This document shows, piece by piece, positions 25,223 to 35,069 of a DNA stretch of 41,938 bases. The stretch is from Candidatus Cloacimonadota bacterium. Lineage in GTDB: Bacteria > Cloacimonadota > Cloacimonadia > Cloacimonadales > TCS61. Within the stretch, counting starts at the first letter, position 1. Each line of letters opens with the position of its first letter. Below the pieces are notes generated by a model that did no database searches, was not told the origin of the DNA, and worked only from the letters and a program-made list of their open reading frames with translations. The DNA lies in assembly GCA_021736135.1 (NCBI GenBank), contig JAIPGO010000025.1:1-41938 (forward strand), read 5' to 3'. Made by a program: the position numbers and the translations under genes.

Positions 25223-25984
25223 ATGGAATTTACAGTAGAAATAATACGCGTTGCAGCATATATGGGTGCTGCGCTTAGTGTGGGCATTGCTTCCATAACT
25301 TGTGGAACCGGTGTTGGTTATATTGCGGGTATCGCCTCCCGCGGCATGATGCATCAGCCCGAATCACGTGATTCACTATTCCGGACAATGTTCATCGGGC
25401 AGGCGGTCACGGAAACCGGAGGGATTTTTTCTCTGGTTATCAGTCTCTTATTATTATTTGGTGGATTTGATGTCGTGGAAGGTGGCTGGCTGCGTGCTGC
25501 AGCTCTGCTGGCAGCCGGGCTGGCAATGGGTTTGGGTTCTTTAGGTCCCGTAATTGGTACGAGTTATGCCGGAGGTGAAGCCTGTGATTCCATTTGCCGA
25601 ATGCCTAAGTATAATCTGACTATTACCGGCAATATGCTCATCGGTCAGGCCCTGGCCCAAACGTCGAGTATTTTTGCCTTACTGGTAAGTTTACTGTTAT
25701 TATATTCTACGCCTTTGCAGGCAAGTATTCCCAATATCACAGCCGGGGGCATCCTTATCAGATCATTTGCCTATTTAGGCGCAGGACTTGCCATTGGCAT
25801 CGGCACGATTGGTCCCGGCATCGGTATAGGTAATGTAGCAGGAAAAGCGAGCAGAATGATGGGTCGTTTTCCCCGTCAACGAACTTATATCATGCGCACC
25901 ATGTTTCTGGGTGCCGCAGTATCGCAATCAACGGCAATTTATGCCTTGATAATTTCCTTTTTATTAATTTTTGCAGTAAAATAA
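25223..25984 (+). CDS. atpE1: Triple-hairpin ATP synthase c subunit (rotor), one carboxylate for three hairpins
   Basis: This 253-residue protein consists of three c-type hairpins (six membrane helices; about 8-80, 90-161 and 176-250). Each has the glycine-rich first helix, the R/H-x-P loop (HQPES, RMPKY, RFPRQ) and the second helix where the ion-binding Glu normally sits. Only hairpin 1 keeps it: [12 protein letters not shown] (E64). Hairpin 2 has [12 protein letters not shown] (Q146) and hairpin 3 has [12 protein letters not shown] (Q235). The first-helix partner positions are Y33, T113 and I202. So this is a V-type-like fused rotor protein with one third of the expected ion sites. ATG 25223 follows GGAG at 25212-25215; a TTG at 25220 is less likely. 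A single-hairpin c gene follows 19 bp downstream. Acetobacterium c1 is a two-hairpin precedent. Confidence 0.9.
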   Translation: MEFTVEIIRVAAYMGAALSVGIASITCGTGVGYIAGIASRGMMHQPESRDSLFRTMFIGQAVTETGGIFSLVISLLLLFGGFDVVEGGWLRAAALLAAGLAMGLGSLGPVIGTSYAGGEACDSICRMPKYNLTITGNMLIGQALAQTSSIFALLVSLLLLYSTPLQASIPNITAGGILIRSFAYLGAGLAIGIGTIGPGIGIGNVAGKASRMMGRFPRQRTYIMRTMFLGAAVSQSTAIYALIISFLLIFAVK

Positions 25985-26003
25985 AAAATATTTGGAGGAT
26001 AGA

Positions 26004-26240
26004 ATGGATCAATTAGCACGCGCCGCAGCACTTTTAGGAGCTGGGATTTGCATGGGTATCGGAGCTTTGGGACCAGGCGTTGGAGAAGGCTTTGTAGCTG
26101 GAAAAGCCTGTGAAGGTATTTCCAGAGCACCGGAACACGCCAGCCTTATTACCAGAACAATGCTCGTGGGACAGGCAGTCTCAGAATCTACAGGTATCTA
26201 CTCTCTCGTGATTGCTCTGCTTTTAATTTTCTCAACATAA
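26004..26240 (+). CDS. atpE2: Single-hairpin ATP synthase c subunit with two-carboxylate Na+ motif
   Basis: This 78-residue standard c subunit follows the triple-hairpin version. The second helix carries [15 protein letters not shown] with E61, S62, T63 and Y66, the residues that bind Na+ in Ilyobacter-type rings. In the first helix, GPGVGEGF places Glu28 at the position of the usual Gln32. A Glu in both helices is the two-carboxylate motif described for the Fusobacterium nucleatum Na+ ring. The start at 26004 is set by GGAGG at 25994-25998; an upstream in-frame TTG is rejected because it lies on that site. It probably forms most of the rotor, mixed with the triple-hairpin subunit. Confidence 0.93.
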   Translation: MDQLARAAALLGAGICMGIGALGPGVGEGFVAGKACEGISRAPEHASLITRTMLVGQAVSESTGIYSLVIALLLIFST

Positions 26241-26265
26241 CCCAAAACGAAACAGGATTGTAAAA

Positions 26266-26742
26266 ATGATCAGCATTGATTATTCATTAATAATCGTCAT
26301 TTTGAATTTTGTGCTTTTGCTGATTGTCTTAAATAAGCTTTTATTTAAGCCAATGAAGAAGTTCCTCAGCGACCGCCAGCAGGAAGTGAAAAAAGAAATG
26401 ACCGATGCCCGTATTAACAGAGAAGAGGCAGTGAAACTGCTGAAGCAGAGAGATGAAGAGCTAAAATCTTCTTCAGAAGAGATCAGGAATTTGACAAAAC
26501 AGGCAAAGAGGGAAGCAGAAAAAAATTCAGAAGAAATTCTGAAAGAAGCAAAAGCCAGGGAAAGAGCAATTGTGAAAGAATCCGAAGAGATGATTGAGCT
26601 CCGGAAATCGGAAGCAGTTAAGGAAATCGAAGCTGATGTGATCAACCTTGTTTCTGAATTAACCGGCAAGATCATCGGTAAGAAAATTGATTCTGATACT
26701 GACAAAAAGCTGATCGATTCTCTGATGAAAGAGGGCAAGTAG
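26266..26742 (+). CDS. atpF: ATP synthase subunit b
   Basis: This peripheral stalk subunit has one N-terminal membrane helix (residues 7-25) and a long charged coiled coil (30-145, rich in Lys, Glu and Arg), as expected for b. Its length of 158 residues is typical. It connects subunit a with the δ subunit on the F1 head. Only one b gene is present, so the stalk is a b2 homodimer. The next gene begins directly after its stop codon. Confidence 0.95.
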   Translation: MISIDYSLIIVILNFVLLLIVLNKLLFKPMKKFLSDRQQEVKKEMTDARINREEAVKLLKQRDEELKSSSEEIRNLTKQAKREAEKNSEEILKEAKARERAIVKESEEMIELRKSEAVKEIEADVINLVSELTGKIIGKKIDSDTDKKLIDSLMKEGK

Positions 26743-27288
26743 TTGAACGATAAAATTATTATTAATAAGTATGCCAGTGCAGCCGCCTCCGCTTTCCCCG
26801 AAACTGAGCTTCAGCATGCTCTGGAAGACCTGAATATTCTCAGAACTGTATTTACTGACAACCAGAAAATCATCAATCTCCTGCAGTCTCACTTAATTTC
26901 TAAACTGCAGAAAAATGAGATTATTGAGCAAATCACAGGTGACCTTCATCAAAAATCAGTCTGGCAGAATCTCTTTCTTTTACTGATCAGTAATTTTCGC
27001 TTTACTCTGATCCTGCATATCATCTCAGCCACGCGGAAATTCATTCTGGCAAAGCAGGATAAGATCAACGTTTCGCTCAAATTTGCCCAGCAGCAGGATG
27101 AGGAAACCGTATCACGAATCCTGGAATATCTCAAAAAGGTATTTCACAAGAATATTGTTGCTGATATCGAATATGATAAATCCATAATCGGAGGTTTCAC
27201 GGCCGAAACTGAAGACATGGTTATTGACGGCTCCATTCAGAATAATCTGAAAAGATTTATTCAGGCGAGTTGTAAAAAATCAAATTGA
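26743..27288 (+). CDS. atpH: ATP synthase subunit delta
   Basis: This 181-residue OSCP/δ subunit links the b stalk to the top of F1. The family pattern is visible: an N-terminal six-helix domain beginning [10 protein letters not shown], a middle region with [16 protein letters not shown], and a C-terminal [25 protein letters not shown]. It starts with TTG at 26743, immediately after the atpF stop. GAGGG lies upstream, and there is no ATG that would keep the conserved N terminus. The rare start may lower translation of this one-copy subunit. Confidence 0.93.
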   Translation: MNDKIIINKYASAAASAFPETELQHALEDLNILRTVFTDNQKIINLLQSHLISKLQKNEIIEQITGDLHQKSVWQNLFLLLISNFRFTLILHIISATRKFILAKQDKINVSLKFAQQQDEETVSRILEYLKKVFHKNIVADIEYDKSIIGGFTAETEDMVIDGSIQNNLKRFIQASCKKSN

Positions 27289-27298
27289 CGAGGTTATA

Positions 27299-28798
27299 AT
27301 GAAAATTCGACCTGAAGAAATAAGTTCCATTATCAAACAACGCATCAGTGCGTTTGATTTCGAGATTGATATTGCTGAAACAGGCAAAGTTGTGCAGGTG
27401 GGTGATGGTATTGCCCAGGTGCATGGTCTCACAAACGTGATGTCCAATGAAATGCTGGAATTTCCTAATGGACAGATGGGCGTGGCTCTTAATCTGGAAG
27501 AAAACACCGTTGGTTGCATCCTCTTTGGTGAAACCAATCTCATAAAAGAAGGTGATCTGGTAAAAAGAACCAGCCAGATCCTCCGGATTCCTGTGGGCGA
27601 AGCATTACTCGGCAGAGTTGTTGATCCCCTGGGTAAGCCTTTAGATGGAAAGGGCGAAATCGATACTTCTGAGTTTTCCCCTGTGGAACGTAAAGCGCTG
27701 GGTGTGATTCAGCGTCAGCCGGTGAAAGAACCACTGCAAACAGGAATCAAAGCGATTGATTCCATGATCCCGTTGGGCAGAGGTCAGCGTGAGCTGATCA
27801 TTGGTGACCGTCAGACGGGGAAAACTGCTATCGCCATCGATACTATTATAAATCAGAAAACAAGCGATGTTTATTGCATATACGTGGCAATTGGACAAAA
27901 GAAATCTTCTGTGGCAAAGATCGTGAAAAAACTGCAGGAAGCCGGTGCTATGGAATACACTATTGTGGTTTGCGCCTCGGCATCAGATTCTGCATCCCTT
28001 AATTATATTGCACCTTACGCTGGTTGCGCCATGGGTGAATATTTCCGCGATAACGGCAAACATGCCCTCATCATCTATGATGATCTTTCCAAACAGGCCG
28101 TTGCCTATCGTCAGATTTCCCTGTTGCTCCGCCGTCCCCCGGGTCGTGAAGCATATCCGGGTGATGTGTTTTATCTGCATTCACGGTTATTGGAAAGAGC
28201 TTCCAAACTCAGTGAAGAGCTGGGTGGCGGCTCACTTACTGCCTTACCGATCATTGAGACAAAAGCAGAGGATATTGCTGCCTATATACCCACGAATGTG
28301 ATCTCTATTACTGATGGTCAGATCTACCTCAGTAGTAAATTATTCAATTCCGGTCAAAGACCTGCTATTAATGCCGGTCTTTCTGTTTCACGCGTGGGTG
28401 GAAGCGCTCAGATCAAAGTTATGCGGGTGGCGGTGAAACAATTGCGTCTGGATCTGGCTTCCTTCAATGAATTGCAGGCTTTCGCCAAATTCGGCAGTGA
28501 CCTTGATAAAGCCACGCTGGATCAATTGCGCCGCGGTGAAAGATTGCAGGAAATCCTTAAGCAGGACCAGTATTTACCTATTGATGTCGCCAAACAGATT
28601 TTTATTATCTTTATGGCAAACCAGGGATTTTTAGATGAGATCGAACTGGAAAATATCGCCGTGGTTGAAGAAGAGCTTTTCAATACTCTTGATCTGGAAC
28701 ATAAAGATTTTATGAAAGAGATGGTTACTGCCAAAATGACGGATGAACTTGCCGCTGAGATGAAGGTAATCTGCGAAAAAGTCCTGAAGAAATTTTAG
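27299..28798 (+). CDS. atpA: ATP synthase subunit alpha
   Basis: This is the non-catalytic nucleotide-binding subunit of F1. The 499-residue protein has all standard blocks: an N-terminal δ-contact helix ([11 protein letters not shown]), a β-barrel, Walker [12 protein letters not shown], the [14 protein letters not shown] segment, and the signature [18 protein letters not shown] with the arginine finger region. The GACGAGG-type ribosome-binding site is weak. Co-directional spacing of 10 bp to atpH and 13 bp to atpG supports operon transcription. Confidence 0.98.
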   Translation: MKIRPEEISSIIKQRISAFDFEIDIAETGKVVQVGDGIAQVHGLTNVMSNEMLEFPNGQMGVALNLEENTVGCILFGETNLIKEGDLVKRTSQILRIPVGEALLGRVVDPLGKPLDGKGEIDTSEFSPVERKALGVIQRQPVKEPLQTGIKAIDSMIPLGRGQRELIIGDRQTGKTAIAIDTIINQKTSDVYCIYVAIGQKKSSVAKIVKKLQEAGAMEYTIVVCASASDSASLNYIAPYAGCAMGEYFRDNGKHALIIYDDLSKQAVAYRQISLLLRRPPGREAYPGDVFYLHSRLLERASKLSEELGGGSLTALPIIETKAEDIAAYIPTNVISITDGQIYLSSKLFNSGQRPAINAGLSVSRVGGSAQIKVMRVAVKQLRLDLASFNELQAFAKFGSDLDKATLDQLRRGERLQEILKQDQYLPIDVAKQIFIIFMANQGFLDEIELENIAVVEEELFNTLDLEHKDFMKEMVTAKMTDELAAEMKVICEKVLKKF

Positions 28799-28811
28799 GA
28801 TTAACTGATCT

Positions 28812-29669
28812 ATGGCAAATATTAGAGATATCAAAAACCGCATTGAGAGTGTAAAAAACACCCGCCAGATCACTAATGCCATGAAAATGGTTGCCGCTGC
28901 CAAGTTGCAGAAATCGCAGGCAAATATTATCAAGGCTAGACCCTATGCTGATCATATTGCGCAGATGCTTATGACCATTAAACATAAAAAAAATCAGGCT
29001 GATTCCAGAATTTTTGATGATGCTGCAAAAGCCGGGAAACGTGCCTTGATCGTGGTTACTGCTGATCGTGGGCTTTGCGGTTCTTTTAATTCACTCATAA
29101 TTAAACAGGCTGTGGAATATCTGAAACAGCACCCAAAATCCGAGGTGATCTGCATTGGTAAAAAAGGTTATGATGTTCTAAAAAAGAGACCGGGACTGGT
29201 TATTAAGGAAAAGTATCTTGGTTTGTTTAATGAGATGAATTTTGCCGCTTCCGCTGAAATTGCGCAGTTTATCAAAAATATCTTCTTCCAGTGGGAATAT
29301 GATGTTATTGATGTTGTGTATAACCACTTTAAATCAATAATGCAGCAGATTATTACTGTGAAAGCACTCTTTCCGATTCCTGATCTGGTGGAATCCGAAG
29401 GCATTTCAGTTTTGGATTTTATCTACGAGCCGTCTATGGATGAAGTAGTCGCGGAATTGAGCAATAAATATATCAACGTGGAAATTTGGCGTATTATGCT
29501 GGAATCATCTGCTTCCGAACAAGGCGCTAGAATGACTGCGATGGATAGTGCCACAGATAATGCCTCTGAGCTGATTGAATCTCTCACGCTTAATTATAAT
29601 ATGGTGCGTCAGGCTGCTATTACTAAAGAAATTATTGAAATTGCTTCCGGCGCGGAAGCTCTCAGTTAG
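28812..29669 (+). CDS. atpG: ATP synthase subunit gamma
   Basis: This 285-residue central shaft subunit turns inside the α3β3 hexamer. N-terminal RDIKNRIESVKNTRQITNAM and C-terminal EGARMTAMDSATDNASELI with LNYNMVRQAAITKEIIEI form the coiled-coil shaft and are typical of γ. The Rossmann-like middle contains VTADRGLCGSFN. The length is normal and there are no insertions. Confidence 0.97.
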   Translation: MANIRDIKNRIESVKNTRQITNAMKMVAAAKLQKSQANIIKARPYADHIAQMLMTIKHKKNQADSRIFDDAAKAGKRALIVVTADRGLCGSFNSLIIKQAVEYLKQHPKSEVICIGKKGYDVLKKRPGLVIKEKYLGLFNEMNFAASAEIAQFIKNIFFQWEYDVIDVVYNHFKSIMQQIITVKALFPIPDLVESEGISVLDFIYEPSMDEVVAELSNKYINVEIWRIMLESSASEQGARMTAMDSATDNASELIESLTLNYNMVRQAAITKEIIEIASGAEALS

Positions 29670-29673
29670 ATAA

Positions 29674-31082
<1,409 letters not shown>

Positions 31083-31083
<1 letters not shown>

Positions 31084-31478
31084 TGGCAGACCCAATAATT
31101 GAACTCAGGGTAATTCTTCCTCATAAATCCGTGTTTGACGGCACATGTGATCACGTAATCATACCGGGTATAGATGGTGATTTCGGTGTTTCTGCCGGAC
31201 ACACTCCTTTTATGACGGTTATCAGACCTGGTATTATGGAGATTTTTACAGGTGAAGATGTCACTAAATATGCTCTTCATGACGGATTTGTTTCCGTGGA
31301 AAACAGTAAAGTTACAATTGTCTGTGAAACCATCGAAAAAGCTGATGAAATTGATCGTGAAAGAGCAGAAGCTGCCAAAAAACGCGCAGAAAAGCGGATT
31401 AGAGAAAAACTCGAAGACACTGATTTCCGTAGAGCTGAGATCGCCCTGAAAAAAGCACTCATCAGACTCGAAATCTGA
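31083..31478 (+). CDS. atpC: ATP synthase subunit epsilon
   Basis: This 131-residue ε subunit has an N-terminal β-sandwich (LRVILPHKSVFDGTCDHVIIPGIDGDFGVSAGHTPF region) and a C-terminal pair of helices rich in Arg/Glu/Ala (EIDRERAEAAKKRAEKRI). Those helices can inhibit ATP hydrolysis. It is translationally coupled to atpD and is the last atp gene. No clear terminator follows, so read-through into the MATE gene is possible. Confidence 0.95.
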
Positions 31479-31511
31479 TCTTGAAACTGATGCGCATAAC
31501 TTGTTGTTCTC

Positions 31512-32894
31512 ATGGTTGCTGCCAGAATGAATAAGATGACTAATAACCATGTTCTAGCTAATGATAATATAGGCAAACTGCTCTGGAAACTCTCTCTACC
31601 GGCTATGGTGGGGATGTTCGTGATGGCGCTTTATAACATCGTAGATACCATTTTTGTGGGTCACATGGTCGGCACGAATGCCATTGCAGCTCTCACTGTT
31701 TCTTTCCCGGTGCAGATGATCGTGATGGGTTTTGGTATCATGAACGGAGTCGGCTCAGCATCGCTGATATCCATAAGTCTTGGTGAGGGTAATAGCGAAA
31801 AAGCGAACCATATATTCCATAATGCCCTGCTGTTAATACTATTCCTGGGATTTTTTTTTACCGTTACAATCCAGATATTTCTGGATAAAATTCTCGTACT
31901 TTTTGGCGCCGGTCCCGATATTTTACCTATATCACGTTTATATCTGGGCATCGTCACCTGGGGTGCCACCTTCCAGATTGCAGCTATGACAGGTAATAAT
32001 ATCATTCGCTCCGAGGGCCAGGCAAAATTTGCCATGATCTCCATGACTTCCGGTGCCGTATTGAATATCATTCTGGATGCAGTTTTTATTTTCATTTTCA
32101 AGATGGGCGTACGCGGCGTGGCAATTGCCACTCTTTCCGCCCAGATATTCCAGACCCTTTTCCAGTTTACCTATTTCAACAGTAAAAAAAGCGCACTCAA
32201 TTATAAGATCAGTCTACGGGAATTGAAACTTCCTATAATATCCAATATCTTCCGTATCGGAGTTTCTTCTTTTCTGCGCAATGCTGCCGGTTCGCTGATG
32301 ATGATCATTTTCAATAATGTGCTCAGGATCCAGGGCGGTACACTGGCTCTGGCGGCAGCAGGCGTGATCTTCCGGGTTCTGCATTTCACCTTTATGCCCA
32401 TCATCGGTATTGCCCAGGGTATGCAGCCCATTGTCGGATTTAATTTTGGCGCCAGAAGACTGGAAAAAGTCGTCAGTGTCTGGAAAAAAGCAGCCTTCCG
32501 CGCAACGGTTATTTCTGTAGTTGCATTTATTCTCGTTATGCTGTTTCCACGCCAGATCATCAGTATCTTTTCCACAGATGAAGAATTGCTGCTCATGGCA
32601 GGTAAAGCGATCCGCATAATGTTTGCCGGAAGTATCGTCATTGGTTTTCAGGTCACGGGAGCCACGTTCTTTCAGGCTATCAATAAAGCAAAGCCAGCGC
32701 TCATTCTCTCCATCAGCCGACAGATCCTCTTTCTGATCCCGCTTCTCTTGCTCCTGCCCCGTTTCTGGGGCTTGAATGGTGCCTGGATAGCCCACCCCAT
32801 CTCGGATGCTGTTTCCGCAATAATCACTGGTGTCTTTTTATGGAGAGAGATCAGATTATTGAGCGCGGAAAGATCAGCAGGAGTTTTTAAATAA
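31512..32894 (+). CDS. MATE-family multidrug/Na+(H+) antiporter
   Basis: This 460-residue integral membrane protein has about twelve helices arranged as two six-helix halves, as in MepA/NorM-like efflux pumps. The first half begins LLWKLSLPAMVGMFVMALYN and has DTIFVGHMVGTNAIAALTVS. The second half has GVSSFLRNAAGSLMMIIFNN and IIGIAQGMQPIVGFNFGA, characteristic of the family. It exports organic cations or metabolites in exchange for Na+ or H+. Three in-frame ATGs (31512, 31527, 31536) are possible; none has a strong ribosome-binding site. It lies 33 bp after atpC in the same direction and may share its transcript. Confidence 0.92.
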   Translation: MVAARMNKMTNNHVLANDNIGKLLWKLSLPAMVGMFVMALYNIVDTIFVGHMVGTNAIAALTVSFPVQMIVMGFGIMNGVGSASLISISLGEGNSEKANHIFHNALLLILFLGFFFTVTIQIFLDKILVLFGAGPDILPISRLYLGIVTWGATFQIAAMTGNNIIRSEGQAKFAMISMTSGAVLNIILDAVFIFIFKMGVRGVAIATLSAQIFQTLFQFTYFNSKKSALNYKISLRELKLPIISNIFRIGVSSFLRNAAGSLMMIIFNNVLRIQGGTLALAAAGVIFRVLHFTFMPIIGIAQGMQPIVGFNFGARRLEKVVSVWKKAAFRATVISVVAFILVMLFPRQIISIFSTDEELLLMAGKAIRIMFAGSIVIGFQVTGATFFQAINKAKPALILSISRQILFLIPLLLLLPRFWGLNGAWIAHPISDAVSAIITGVFLWREIRLLSAERSAGVFK

Positions 32895-33027
32895 GTAATT
32901 TACTCGCTAAGGCGTTGCAGATGGTTTTATCCTCCGCAATGTCAATTGTAGTGATGACGTCTGACGGAAGAGCGGTTACCATTAAGAAGAAACAAGACAA
33001 TCCGCAGGTCTTTGTTGTACCGATGTT

Positions 33028-33432
33028 TTCTACAAATAGATAATCCCTCCGGGATAAACGCCCAGGGTTGAATTGATGTTTTCTACAAATAGATAATTCC
33101 TACAGAATAAAGATAATGGGTGTTACTTATTTATTCTACAAATAAATAATCCCTTCGGGATAAACATCATGAATTATGCTGATGTTTTTCTACAAATAGA
33201 TAATCCCTACGGGATAATGATTTGGTTGTTGTGTCGATATTTATCTACAAATAAATTATCCCTACGGGATAAACTCTATGGGCTGGATCGATTTTTTTCT
33301 ACAAATAGATAATCCCTACGGGATAAACTCTATGGGCTGGATCGATTTTTTTCTACAAATAGATAATCCCTACGGGATAAACGACATTGTGGAGCAATAT
33401 TGTTCTATAAAGAGATAATCACAGTGGGATAA
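33028..33432. repeat. REP-like hairpin array 1, forward-oriented units (type A)
   Basis: Seven clear units (near 33028, 33081, 33134, 33189, 33243, 33298 and 33351) plus one degenerate unit (near 33403). Each has TTCTACAAATAGATA followed by a hairpin ATCCC-TAC-GGGAT and TAAA. Loops vary (TAC, TCC, TTC) while stems stay paired; the second unit has ATTCC with AGAAT, a partly compensated stem. The spacer between units contains a recurring GGGCTGGATCGAT in the last copies. The region 32895-33027 before it holds nothing I recognise. Confidence 0.92.
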
Positions 33433-33447
33433 ATATCATATTGGAAT

Positions 33448-33795
33448 ATGTTTTCCGCGTAGCAGATATCTATTTGTAGAATATAATGTATCACCCCCCA
33501 CCTTTTTCCGCGTAGCGGATATTTATCTGTAGAACAATATGTCTCACACCCCTGTTTTTTCCGCGAAGCGGATATTTATTTGTAGAATATTATATATCAC
33601 ACCTTACCTTTTTCCGCGTAGCGGATATTTATTTGTAGAACAATAAGTCTCACTCCCCTGTTTAATCCGCGTAGCGGATATTTATTTGTAGAATATTATA
33701 TATCACACCTTACCTTTTTCCGCGTAGCGGATATTTATTTGTAGAATATAATGTATCACCCCCCACCTTTTTCCGCGTAGCGGATATTTATTTTT
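33448..33795. repeat. REP-like hairpin array 1, reverse-oriented units (type B)
   Basis: Seven units whose CCGCG starts lie at 33455, 33508, 33561, 33614, 33667, 33720 and 33773, an exact 53-bp period. Each reads TTTTCCGC-GTA-GCGGA then TATTTATTTGTAGAA. The reverse complement of the tail is the TTCTACAAATA head of the type A units, so these are the same element in opposite orientation with a different stem (CCGC/GCGG in place of CCC/GGG). The last unit loses its tail before the transposase gene. Confidence 0.92.
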
Positions 33796-33852
33796 CTGGA
33801 CATAATATTTTCTTTATATAACTTAAACCATATAACTTAAGGAGAATATGAT

Positions 33853-34320
33853 ATGAAACCCGGTACATTTACCCAGCTTTATATCCATCTAGTATTTGCT
33901 GTTGAACATCGAGATTCGATGATCAGGGATAATGTAAAAGAAGATGTGATTAAGATCATGAGCAGCATAATTAACAACATGAAACATAAAACTATTTGTA
34001 TCAACACAATGCCTGATCATATCCACATATTGCTCGGATTGAATCCTTCCTTATCCTTATCAGAGACGGTTAAAGAATTAAAACGGGGATCAACCTTTGC
34101 ATTCAATGAAATTAAGCTGTTCCCCTGCCAATTTAACTGGCAAAGCGGATATGGCGCATTCTCTTACAGTAGATCGCAATTGGACAGTGTATGCAAATAC
34201 ATTCAGAATCAAGAAAAGCACCATCATAAGATATCATTTAGAGAGGAATATCAACAATTTCTGGAGAAATTTAAAATCGAGTACAATAAAGATTATTTAT
34301 TCATATTCCATGATAAATAA
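33853..34320 (+). CDS. IS200/IS605-type Y1 transposase (TnpA), RAYT-like by context
   Basis: This 155-residue single-domain HUH/Y1 transposase cuts and joins single-stranded DNA at hairpins. The metal-binding pair is in MPDHIHILLG (H56-x-H58). The nucleophile is Tyr116 in VCKYIQNQEKHH, with the helper Gln120 four residues later. Other family marks are FTQLYIHLVFAVEHR and WQSGYGAFSYSRSQ. AAGGAG precedes the ATG, so the gene seems functional. No accessory tnpB is present. It is placed exactly between two large arrays of hairpin repeats, which recalls REP-associated transposases (RAYTs), although its length is closer to plain IS200 TnpA. The upstream TATATAACTTAA-like direct repeat (about 33816-33840) may be part of an end or promoter. 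Confidence 0.92.
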   Translation: MKPGTFTQLYIHLVFAVEHRDSMIRDNVKEDVIKIMSSIINNMKHKTICINTMPDHIHILLGLNPSLSLSETVKELKRGSTFAFNEIKLFPCQFNWQSGYGAFSYSRSQLDSVCKYIQNQEKHHHKISFREEYQQFLEKFKIEYNKDYLFIFHDK

Positions 34321-34356
34321 TCCATGCAAAATTTAGAACATGGGAGGTGCGATGTT

Positions 34357-34820
34357 TCTCTACAAATAAATAATCCCTACGGGATAATGAATTGGTTGTT
34401 GTGCCGATATTTATCTACAAATAAATAGTCCCTATGGGATAAACTCTCTGGATTGGATCGATTTTTTTCTACAAATAAATAATCCCTACGGGATAAACCC
34501 TCTGGGCTGGATCGATGTTTTTCTACAAATAAATGATCCCTACGGGATAAACTCTCTGGGCTGGATCGATGTTTTTCTACATATAGATAATCCCTACGGG
34601 ATAAACTCTCTGGGCTGGATCGATGTTTTTCTACAAATAAATGATCCCTACGGGATAAACTCTCTGGGCTGGATCGATGTTTTTCTACAAATAGATAATC
34701 CCTACGGGATAAACTCTCTGGGCTGGATCGATGTTTTTCTACAAATAGATAATCCCTACGGGATAAACGACATTGTGGAGCAATATTGTTCTATAAAGAG
34801 ATAATCACAGTGGGATAAAT
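34357..34820. repeat. REP-like hairpin array 2, forward-oriented units (type A)
   Basis: Eight units plus the same degenerate ninth unit as in array 1 (TTCTATAAAGAGATAATCAC). From about 34500 to 34735 the period is exactly 54 bp (GGGCTGGATCGATG at 34504, 34558, 34612, 34666 and 34720). Each unit has the TTCTACAAATA head and a TCCC-TAC-GGGA hairpin; one has TCCC-TAT-GGGA. The last full unit and the degenerate unit copy 33351-33432 almost base for base. Confidence 0.92.
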
Positions 34821-34836
34821 ATCATATTGGAATATG

Positions 34837-35063
34837 TTTTCTGCGTAGCAGATATCTATTTGTAGAATATAATGTATCACCCCCCTCCTTTTTCCGCGTA
34901 GCGGATATTTATTTGTAGAACACAATGTATCCCCCCTCCTTTTTCCGCGTAGCGGATATTTATTTGTAGAACACAATGTATTTCCCCTCCTTTTTCCGCG
35001 TAGCGGATATTTATTTGTAGAACACAATGTATTTCCCCTCCTTTTTCCGCGTAGCGGATATTT
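34837..35063. repeat. REP-like hairpin array 2, reverse-oriented units (type B)
   Basis: Five units; the CCGCG cores are at 34894, 34945, 34996 and 35047 (51-bp period), preceded by a variant unit at 34837. That variant has TCTGC-GTA-GCAGA, which keeps base pairing by a compensating change relative to TCCGC-GTA-GCGGA. The final unit runs to within seven bases of the ABC permease stop codon (35070). The short open frame across these units on the minus strand only translates the repeat. Confidence 0.9.
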
Positions 35064-35069
35064 AAATCT

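Noticed and set aside
34791-35027. Open frame on the minus strand with a repeated CSTNKYPLRGKRRG peptide
   Set aside because: It is only the translation of the 51-bp type B hairpin units; no ribosome-binding site, and composition follows the DNA repeat.
33028-35063. CRISPR array
   Set aside because: The repeats are palindromic with near-constant spacers that are themselves repeated, orientation reverses in the middle, and no cas gene is present.
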